Positions 1 through 4,242 of a stretch of 5,388 bases of DNA are shown in pieces (the stretch's first letter is position 1; each line of letters begins with the position of its first letter). The notes under the pieces are model-generated. The model saw only the letters and a program-made list of their open reading frames with translations. It did not search any database and had not been told where the DNA came from. This DNA is from an uncultured Clostridia bacterium (GTDB lineage Bacteria > Bacillota > Clostridia > Oscillospirales > Acutalibacteraceae): NCBI GenBank assembly GCA_937875885.1, contig CALEIO010000111.1, positions 1-5,388 on the forward strand, given 5' to 3'. Position numbers and translations under genes: made by a program.

Positions 1-114
1 GGTAACGTACCCGTTGGCCAGACCTGGGTTGCAAAAGCATACGTAATGTATTACGATGCAGACGGTGTGCTCCAGACTGTGTACTCTGACGAAATGGAAG
101 CAACAAAAGAATAA
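1..114 (+). CDS. C-terminal end of an unidentified protein (5' end outside window)
   Basis: Frame 1 is open from the first base to a TAA at 112-114, giving 37 residues that begin GNVPVGQTWVAKAYV and end SDEMEATKE. The strand-like stretch WVAKAYVMYYDADG, followed by LQTVYSDEM, resembles the end of a beta-sandwich or repeat domain of the kind found in large extracellular clostridial proteins that carry 'AKAYV.Y.D..G....YSDE' units. That resemblance is from memory and is not a family assignment. The frame is supported as coding by the intrinsic terminator 26 bases after the stop and by codon use like the neighbouring genes. Nothing can be said about function, and the start lies left of the window. 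Confidence 0.7.
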   Translation, partial: GNVPVGQTWVAKAYVMYYDADGVLQTVYSDEMEATKE

Positions 115-140
115 GTAAGCGAATGTTAACAGCTTAATGG

Positions 141-175
141 CAGGGTCTTTGCATTTGCAAAGGCCCTGTGTTTTT
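141..175 (+). terminator. Rho-independent terminator of the upstream gene
   Basis: A 12-bp stem (CAGGGTCTTTGC, 141-152, with GCAAAGGCCCTG, 157-168) contains one G-T wobble and closes on an ATTT loop. It is followed by TGTTTTT. It sits 26 bases after the TAA at 112-114, so it ends the transcript of that gene and isolates the tRNA unit downstream. Confidence 0.92.
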
Positions 176-259
176 GTCTGCTGAATACATTTTGTGGGAT
201 TTTCGGTGTTTTCAACAATAAAAAGTTTCGAATCTCTTTATAAATAATCATATTTATAC

Positions 260-288
260 TTGCAATTTCATAAAAGATATGTTAAAAT
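260..288 (+). promoter_or_regulatory. Predicted promoter of the tRNA-Arg gene
   Basis: The -35 candidate TTGCAA (260-265) and the -10 candidate TAAAAT (283-288) are separated by 17 bases. A TG dinucleotide one base upstream of the -10 (280-281) makes it an extended -10 element. Transcription would begin near 295, leaving about 20 bases of leader before the mature tRNA 5' end at 316. That leader contains a small inverted repeat, CGTAA/TTACG (297-301 and 306-310). The surrounding DNA (176-300) is AT-rich and otherwise shows no gene. Confidence 0.65.
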
Positions 289-315
289 ATTCAGGTCGTA
301 AAAAATTACGCACAT

Positions 316-392
316 GCGCTGCTAGCTCAGCTGGATAGAGTAACTGGCTACGAACCAGTAGGTCGAGGGTTCGAGTCCCCCGCAGCGCGCCA
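316..392 (+). tRNA. tRNA-Arg, anticodon ACG
   Basis: All arms can be folded by eye. The acceptor stem GCGCTGC (316-322) pairs with GCAGCGC (382-388), followed by discriminator G389 and an encoded CCA (390-392). The D stem GCTC pairs with GAGT through one G-T pair. The anticodon stem ACTGG/CCAGT encloses the loop CTACGAA, with anticodon ACG at 350-352. The T loop is TTCGAGT. Arg identity elements known from E. coli (A20, C35, G36) are present. The first anticodon base is expected to be edited to inosine, so the tRNA would read CGU, CGC and CGA. The T stem (GAGGG against CCCCC) has an A-C opposition at standard positions 50-64. The gene has its own promoter and terminator and is probably a single-gene unit. 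Confidence 0.97.
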
Positions 393-393
393 A

Positions 394-423
394 GACGGCA
401 ACCGAAAGGTTGCCGTCGTTTTT
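394..423 (+). terminator. Rho-independent terminator of the tRNA unit
   Basis: A perfect 10-bp stem (GACGGCAACC, 394-403, with GGTTGCCGTC, 408-417) is capped by a GAAA tetraloop and followed by GTTTTT. It begins two bases after the encoded CCA, so it shapes the 3' trailer of the tRNA precursor as well as ending transcription. Confidence 0.93.
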
Positions 424-460
424 ACTTATTGCAACATTTTCTTCAGACAGGGTGGTACAT

Positions 461-1246
461 ATGAAGATTATTGATTTTCACGCACACATTTATCCCGATA
501 AGATTGCCCAGCGTGCTACCGATGCAATCGGTGCTTTTTATGATATAGATATGGACAGGGTAGGCTCTCTTTCAAATCTTCTCAAGTATTCCGAGCGAGC
601 AGGTGTTTCCCATTGTGTTGTTCATTCTGTTGCAACGAGTGCACAGCAGGTAGAAAGAATCAACGATTTTATCAATGAGTCTGTAAACGAGCATTCAGAC
701 CGCCTTTTTGGTTTTGGTACTATGCATCAGGACTATGAAAATAAAATAGAAGAGGTTGACAGATGCCTTAAAATGGGACTTCGGGGCATAAAGCTCCATC
801 CCGATACCCAGATGTTCAACGTGGATGATGAGCGCATGTTTGAGATGTACGATTATCTTCAGGATAAAGCACCCGTGCTTTTTCATTGCGGCGACTACCG
901 CTACGATTATTCTCATCCCCGCAGAGTTGCCCGTATCTGCAAAATGTTCCCCCACCTTACAGTAATCGGCGCACACTTCGGCGGCTATTCTGTTTGGGAA
1001 GAAGCCTATGAATATCTGAAGAATCTTGATTGTATGCTGGATACATCCAGCTCTTCTGCTTTGATGGAAGAGGGAATGTTTGAGCGTATGATTAAGGCAT
1101 ACGGAGCAGACCGTCTGCTTTTCGGCACAGACTTCCCTATGTGGGACAGCAAAGAGGAGTTGGACAGATTCCTGAGCGTTTCTCTCACAGAAAATGAAAG
1201 AGAAAAGATTCTCTGGTCAAACGCTGCAAAGCTTCTTAAGTTATAA
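461..1246 (+). CDS. Amidohydrolase-2 family metal-dependent hydrolase (TIM barrel)
   Basis: This 261-residue cytosolic protein has the motif order of the amidohydrolase-2 group (COG2159-like, including ACMSD-type decarboxylases). The N-terminal metal-binding HxH is IDFHAH, with His7 and His9. GIKLHPD follows at 109-115, then FHCGD with His142, GAHFGG with His172, and GTDFP with Asp224. By analogy with ACMSD, His7, His9, His142 and Asp224 would bind a divalent metal and His172 would be catalytic. The substrate cannot be inferred; hydrolysis or non-oxidative decarboxylation of a small carboxylate are both possible. The length is normal for short family members and there is no signal peptide. 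I chose the ATG at 461 because AGGGTGG (449-455) lies five bases upstream and HxH belongs near the N terminus. The in-frame TTG at 410 lies inside the tRNA terminator stem. No clear promoter separates it from the tRNA unit. Confidence 0.93.
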   Translation: MKIIDFHAHIYPDKIAQRATDAIGAFYDIDMDRVGSLSNLLKYSERAGVSHCVVHSVATSAQQVERINDFINESVNEHSDRLFGFGTMHQDYENKIEEVDRCLKMGLRGIKLHPDTQMFNVDDERMFEMYDYLQDKAPVLFHCGDYRYDYSHPRRVARICKMFPHLTVIGAHFGGYSVWEEAYEYLKNLDCMLDTSSSSALMEEGMFERMIKAYGADRLLFGTDFPMWDSKEELDRFLSVSLTENEREKILWSNAAKLLKL

Positions 1247-1247
1247 G

Positions 1248-1276
1248 TTGAATTATTTTTTCGGATGGTTTATAAT
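1248..1276 (+). promoter_or_regulatory. Predicted promoter of the lipoprotein gene
   Basis: TTGAAT (1248-1253) and a perfect TATAAT (1271-1276) are separated by 17 bases. The -35 box begins one base after the amidohydrolase stop codon. Transcription would start near 1283 and leave a leader of about 24 bases. No terminator hairpin is visible between the amidohydrolase stop and this promoter, so some read-through from upstream is likely. Confidence 0.75.
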
Positions 1277-1306
1277 TTGATTATCCCATAAACGAGGTGA
1301 GCTTTT

Positions 1307-1732
1307 ATGAAAAAAATGATGGCATTGTTAATGGCAGTTGTGCTTTGTCTTTCGGTTTTTGTTTTATCCGGCTGTAAGGATAAGGAAAATGATGCAGCAA
1401 AAAGTTATCTTGAAAACTATGGCTTTGATGCACATGTAGATACGGATGCTGATATCCTGGGAAAATGGCAGGAGAATCTTTCAGAAGATGCCAAGTCTGA
1501 TAAGACAATCTGGATATTTGAGAGCTCTACAACCCTCAATATCATCGAAAATATCGGCTCATATTCTCTTACTGTAGGTTGTGCTTATAACTTCGATAAA
1601 GACACAAGTAAGCTTACATATCTGGTGCTGGATACAAAGAAAGAATACATCGTTACAGTTAGCATTGACGGAGACTCTATGACCTTTACAGATGAATCCG
1701 GAGAAATAGTAAAAAGCTTTACAAAAGAATAA
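1307..1732 (+). CDS. Small predicted lipoprotein of unknown function, lipocalin-like
   Basis: This 141-residue protein begins with a lipoprotein signal peptide: a MKK basic start, a hydrophobic stretch over residues 5-20, and the lipobox LSGC with Cys23 as the expected lipidation site. The mature part is about 119 residues, acidic and rich in predicted beta strands. It opens with a linker and then DILGKWQENLS. The G-x-W motif (52-54) near the first strand and the closing pattern VSIDGDSMTFTDESGE resemble small lipocalin-like domains common in clostridial lipoproteins. I make that assignment from pattern only and cannot name the family. The ATG at 1307 is preceded by a good ribosome binding site, GAGGTGA (1294-1300). 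The gene has its own promoter and terminator, so it looks monocistronic. The product should be anchored on the outer face of the membrane. Confidence 0.88.
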   Translation: MKKMMALLMAVVLCLSVFVLSGCKDKENDAAKSYLENYGFDAHVDTDADILGKWQENLSEDAKSDKTIWIFESSTTLNIIENIGSYSLTVGCAYNFDKDTSKLTYLVLDTKKEYIVTVSIDGDSMTFTDESGEIVKSFTKE

Positions 1733-1741
1733 AATAACAAA

Positions 1742-1775
1742 ATTCCCCCTACATAACGTCGGGGGAATACTTTTT
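1742..1775 (+). terminator. Rho-independent terminator of the lipoprotein gene
   Basis: ATTCCCCC (1742-1749) pairs perfectly with GGGGGAAT (1761-1768). The 11-base loop can form two further inner pairs (AC/GT). ACTTTTT follows. It lies 10 bases after the stop codon at 1732. Confidence 0.92.
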
Positions 1776-1784
1776 ATATGGGTG

Positions 1785-1864
1785 TTTTGCGGATTTATTG
1801 GGGATTTTTTCGCGATTTTTGTACTTTATCAGGATTTGTTGTAAAAAAACAGAATCTTTTTTTT
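1785..1864 (+). other. Helically phased T-tracts upstream of the regulator promoter
   Basis: Short T-runs begin at 1785, 1794, 1805, 1816, 1825 and 1835, followed by an A7 run at 1843-1849 and a T8 run at 1857-1864. The steps are 9, 11, 11, 9 and 10 bases, close to one helical turn, and three tracts sit in the repeated context GATTT (at 1792, 1803 and 1814). Such phasing is known to give intrinsically curved DNA, and AT-rich tracts just upstream of a -35 box can act as an UP element. No ORF of any quality occupies 1776-1943. Confidence 0.4.
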
Positions 1865-1872
1865 GTAAAATA

Positions 1873-1917
1873 GTGGAAATATTTCACACAATGTGCTATA
1901 ATGATAAAAGTGAAATA
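1873..1917. promoter_or_regulatory. Candidate operator: inverted repeats spanning the regulator promoter
   Basis: Three copies of one short word surround the promoter: GTGGAAAT (1873-1880), its near complement ATTTCACAC (1881-1889), and GTGAAATA (1910-1917). The first two form an almost complete palindrome with a perfect GAAATATTTC core (1876-1885) over the -35 box. The second and third form a perfect 8-bp inverted repeat, TATTTCAC (1880-1887) with GTGAAATA, which brackets the -10 box. This arrangement suits a DNA-binding regulator, possibly the LytTR protein encoded next door. Known LytTR sites are usually direct repeats of another sequence, so the binder is open. Confidence 0.4.
1874..1902 (+). 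promoter_or_regulatory. Predicted promoter of the receiver-LytTR regulator gene
   Basis: A perfect TATAAT (1897-1902) is preceded by TGC, giving an extended -10 element. The -35 candidate, 17 bases upstream, is TGGAAA (1874-1879), four of six matches to consensus. The weak -35 plus extended -10 suggests a promoter that responds to a regulator, in line with the repeats overlapping it. Transcription would begin near 1909. Confidence 0.65.
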
Positions 1918-1985
1918 ACTACACATTAGCTTGGTGGGGTTACGTGAGTTTGTTTCTCAATAAGAGTAATGTGTGGGGATTATTT

Positions 1986-2690
1986 ATGTATAGTATTCTG
2001 ATGTACGATGTAAAAAAGTCCAGAGGTGACGAACTGGAAAAACTGCTGAATTGCTATTTTTATGCCAAAGGTCTGCGATGTATAATAAGACGGTTCAGCA
2101 CATTTTCTGAAGTTATAAGGTGTTCATACTGTGCAGACATTGTGTTTATGAACATTGAAGATGGAGATGTTCAGGGGATGAATGCAGGTGGCGCTTTGCT
2201 GAGAATTCACCCCGATATATATCTCTATGTAATGTCAGACAGATATACTTTCCTTGATTATGCTATGGACCTTAAGGCTTTCCGTTATCTTGAAAATCCT
2301 GTGGATGTAAACAGATTATTTGGCTCTCTGGATATAATAGTAGAGGGGACACAGAAAATATCTTTTATGTCGGAGCATATTCCTGTTACGCTGGATGAAA
2401 ACGAAGTGGTCTGCATTTACACGTCGGGCAGAAAAACCTGCGTCCTTACAGATTCAGGTGGGAGCTATCCTACCACATCCAGCATAAAAGAATGGCTTAC
2501 AAAGACACAGCGGTGTGAATCTTTTGTAAGCCCTCATTACAGCTATATTGTTAATATGAAATACGTCAACGAGTTTGATGGTCACGTAATTATTCTCAAA
2601 TGCAAAACAGGAAAAATCCTGAAAGTTTATCCTTCTCAAAGAAAGATAGGGGAATTCAGGCAAATGTTTTATTCGCGTATTCACAACTGA
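1986..2690 (+). CDS. Orphan response-regulator-like protein: degenerate receiver plus LytTR DNA-binding domain
   Basis: This 234-residue protein has a CheY-like receiver at about residues 2-118 and a LytTR DNA-binding domain at about 125-230. The receiver pattern is clear (YSILMYDV, ADIVFMNIED, YVMSD, FRYLENPVD), but its key residues are lost. The phospho-acceptor Asp is Asn56, the conserved Thr/Ser position reads Met83-Ser84, and the Lys before the conserved Pro is Asn104. Of the acidic pair only Asp8 remains. It should not be controlled by ordinary phosphorylation. The LytTR part retains SFVSPHYSYIVNMKYV (from 179) and VYPSQRKIGEF, matching the family's 'F..vHrSylVN' and 'SrR' signatures. 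No histidine kinase lies beside it in the window. The ATG at 1986 (TGGGGAT upstream) puts the first receiver strand at the N terminus. A GTG at 1944, with a somewhat better GGTGGGG site, would add 14 residues and is a real alternative. Confidence 0.88.
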   Translation: MYSILMYDVKKSRGDELEKLLNCYFYAKGLRCIIRRFSTFSEVIRCSYCADIVFMNIEDGDVQGMNAGGALLRIHPDIYLYVMSDRYTFLDYAMDLKAFRYLENPVDVNRLFGSLDIIVEGTQKISFMSEHIPVTLDENEVVCIYTSGRKTCVLTDSGGSYPTTSSIKEWLTKTQRCESFVSPHYSYIVNMKYVNEFDGHVIILKCKTGKILKVYPSQRKIGEFRQMFYSRIHN

Positions 2691-2744
2691 AATTGTTGCA
2701 AAAGCGACGTTTTTACAAGTTTATCTTCTTTTTTACAGCTTTTG

Positions 2745-2773
2745 TTGAGTTGATTGCTGAATATGAATATAAT
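2745..2773 (+). promoter_or_regulatory. Orphan promoter-like sequence in the convergent intergenic region
   Basis: TTGAGT (2745-2750) and a perfect TATAAT (2768-2773) are separated by 17 bases, 55 bases after the regulator stop codon. No credible ORF follows before the terminator at 2847-2886. It could drive a short RNA or be a chance match in AT-rich DNA. Confidence 0.35.
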
Positions 2774-2832
2774 AAAATCATTCCGAAAAGGAATCGGAAA
2801 ATATTATTGTAAACACCAATGCTTGCATTGTC

Positions 2833-2848
2833 TGTTTTGTACAAAACA
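2833..2848. repeat. Perfect 16-bp palindrome beside the convergent terminator
   Basis: TGTTTTGTACAAAACA is fully self-complementary and shares its last two bases with the terminator stem beginning at 2847. On the minus strand its TTTTG half lies directly after the terminator stem and supplies the T-tail. It may therefore only be a product of a T-rich tail needed on that side, though full symmetry is more than a tail requires. Confidence 0.5.
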
Positions 2849-2895
2849 AAGGCTCACGGTTTTTTCCACCCCTCCGTGAGCCTTTGCTTTATTTC
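2847..2895. terminator. Bidirectional terminator between convergent transcription units
   Basis: CAAAGGCTCACGG (2847-2859) pairs perfectly with CCGTGAGCCTTTG (2874-2886) around a 14-base loop. On the minus strand the stem lies 15 bases beyond the decarboxylase-like gene's stop and is followed by TTTTGTAC, a reasonable T-tail after the stem's own TTTG. On the plus strand it is followed by CTTTATTTC, a weaker tail, and would stop transcripts arriving from the LytTR regulator 157 bases upstream, where no other terminator is visible. Confidence 0.88.
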
Positions 2896-2901
2896 TATTA
2901 A

Positions 2902-4242
2902 TTATTCTTTTGTTACACAACAAGTTGTGATTCCGTAATATTCAAAGAGCTTTACAGCTTGTGGACTGATTCTTTCTCCGCAGACAACAACGGGGACTGC
3001 GGGGGGACAGGATACACTGGGAGAAGCAAGAATTCTTCCGCAACTGTCAGCGACAAACACGGTTTCCTTTGCACACATCATAGCTGCTGCGGGAGACATA
3101 ACCACCTCGCCCTGAATAAGTGTGGGGGGAGTGGTGGTAACAGGCTCTTTTTCAGGGATGTCAAGCAAGACTTTTTCCAGAGCATCAATGCTGTCATTGC
3201 CGCCTATAGGTGTAAACATAAATACAGCATAGTCGGGGTCTGCAAATTCGCAATATATGTTTTTGCGCTGGAGAATTTCTGCAAGCTCATAGCCCGTATA
3301 GCCATAATCCTTTGTTTTGATTGTGAGCTTTAAGTGCTCGTTACCACACAGGCTATATCCATTGTTTGAAAGAGTTTCTTTAAGTGCAGAAATTCTTTCT
3401 GCTGTAAGCTTCAGGTCTTTTGCAAAGCTTTCGCTTAAATATCTGTTTGCAAGGTCCAGAGATTGCAGAATGAGATAAGAAGGACTTGTTGAGCCGAAAA
3501 GGGCCATTGCGTCCTTTGCATAAGCAGAAAGGTCATTGGTATGGCTGTTTGAAATGTGTAGGTATGCACCGCCTGTGAGCACAGGCAGGGTTTTGTGAGC
3601 AGAGTCGCAGCACATATCAGCTCCCAGGTCCATAGGATGCTCTGATTCGGGCAGAAACTTCAGATATGCACCGTGAGCATTGTCAACAAGTAAGAGCACA
3701 TGGTGCTTGCGACAGATACGTGCAAGTTCTTTTATATCTGCTCTGTTTCCCAGATAATCGGGACTTGTAATATAAACTGCCATAGGCTTGATTTCGCAAT
3801 CAAGAATAGCATCTTCCAGTTCTTTTGGGGAGATGTTGCAAGTCAGGTATGAGCTTTCTTCGTGAGCATATAACCACTTAACATCAAGGTCAAGAAGCAT
3901 AGCACCCGTAAGAAAGGTTTTGTGAGCATTTCTGGCTGCGAGTATTGTTTTGGAAAATCCCTTTTCCTTTGCATACATAAGCGCCAGATGAAGCATAGCA
4001 CGTATGCACAAGGATGAGCCCTCGGCAGAGTAAAAAGTGTTGCAACCAAAGAGTCTGCCTGCATTGGTCTCGCTTTCTTTGATAATTCCCGATGCTTCGT
4101 ACAGGCTGTCTGCACCTGATATTTCTGTTATATCAAAGGCTTCACAGCCAAGCACGTTTATACCTTTGTGTCCGGGCATATGCAGTCTGTGGGAGTGGGA
4201 TTCTATGTATTGATTTACAAAATCAAAAATAGGGGTATTCAT
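2902..4242 (-). CDS. Orn/Lys/Arg decarboxylase-fold PLP-dependent enzyme, divergent subgroup
   Basis: This 446-residue protein is a fold-type I PLP enzyme with the domain order of the short Orn/Lys/Arg decarboxylases (B. subtilis SpeA/YaaO type, about 480-490 residues) and no N-terminal wing domain. Visible motifs are HMPGHK (21-26), SAEGSS (72-77, phosphate-binding region), RNAHKT (104-109), VDNAHGA with PLP-contacting Asp187, and SAHKTL with Lys217 as the expected Schiff-base lysine. The C-terminal family domain (about 380-446) is recognisable by GRI, CPPAVPVVVCGE and ISPQAV. It departs from the usual members: the DEAHGAH box reads DNAHGAY, and GG replaces the Q usually following the HKTL segment. 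It has 16 Cys, many in the last 60 residues. Substrate and even decarboxylase activity are uncertain. It starts at the ATG overlapping the scfB stop, with GAGGG upstream, and the pair should be translationally coupled. Confidence 0.9.
   Translation of the reverse strand: MNTPIFDFVNQYIESHSHRLHMPGHKGINVLGCEAFDITEISGADSLYEASGIIKESETNAGRLFGCNTFYSAEGSSLCIRAMLHLALMYAKEKGFSKTILAARNAHKTFLTGAMLLDLDVKWLYAHEESSYLTCNISPKELEDAILDCEIKPMAVYITSPDYLGNRADIKELARICRKHHVLLLVDNAHGAYLKFLPESEHPMDLGADMCCDSAHKTLPVLTGGAYLHISNSHTNDLSAYAKDAMALFGSTSPSYLILQSLDLANRYLSESFAKDLKLTAERISALKETLSNNGYSLCGNEHLKLTIKTKDYGYTGYELAEILQRKNIYCEFADPDYAVFMFTPIGGNDSIDALEKVLLDIPEKEPVTTTPPTLIQGEVVMSPAAAMMCAKETVFVADSCGRILASPSVSCPPAVPVVVCGERISPQAVKLFEYYGITTCCVTKE

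Larger units (their letters stand above)
2780..2895 (+). ncRNA. Candidate small RNA (or simply the 3' UTR of the regulator mRNA)
   Basis: A transcript from the promoter-like sequence at 2745-2773 to the terminator would be about 115 bases, with no ribosome binding site or convincing ORF. It holds four consecutive potential hairpins: ATTCC/GGAAT with a GAAAA loop (2780-2794), CAATGC/GCATTG (2817-2830), the palindrome TGTTTTGTACAAAACA (2833-2848), and the 13-bp terminator stem. The terminator loop is T6 followed by CCACCCCT. Such a C-rich single-stranded loop is used by some Gram-positive regulatory RNAs (for example RNAIII) to pair with Shine-Dalgarno regions. There is no sequence family I recognise, and the plus-strand T-tail is weak, so this remains a hypothesis. 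Confidence 0.25.

Noticed and set aside
176..315. Possible T-box or riboswitch leader before the tRNA
   Set aside because: The predicted transcription start is only about 20 bases before the tRNA and there is no conserved leader motif; only a 5-bp hairpin is visible.
410..460. TTG start at 410 extending the amidohydrolase by 17 residues
   Set aside because: It begins within the 3' arm of the tRNA terminator hairpin, has no ribosome binding site, and would place extra residues before the N-terminal HxH strand. The ATG at 461 has AGGGTGG at proper spacing.
695..976. Minus-strand frame of 93 codons inside the amidohydrolase gene
   Set aside because: It is antisense to a gene with clear family motifs and shows no ribosome binding site or protein-like pattern. 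The antisense or out-of-frame ORFs at 1006-1188, 1305-1508, 2454-2684, 2959-3333, 3843-4115, 4337-4624 and 4836-5189 were rejected for the same reason.
1839..1870. Direct repeat TTGTAAAA at 1839-1846 and 1863-1870 as a possible LytTR binding site
   Set aside because: The 24-base spacing and the sequence do not fit known LytTR direct repeats, and such A/T-rich octamers are expected by chance in this region.
2600..2812. A 70-codon plus-strand frame overlapping the end of the regulator gene
   Set aside because: Its only start is inside the LytTR coding region, without a ribosome binding site. The part beyond 2690 is low-complexity AT-rich translation with no recognisable domain.
2819..2938. A 39-codon plus-strand frame across the convergent terminator
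   Set aside because: There is no Shine-Dalgarno sequence before its ATG, it runs through the terminator hairpin, and it ends antisense to the PLP enzyme gene.
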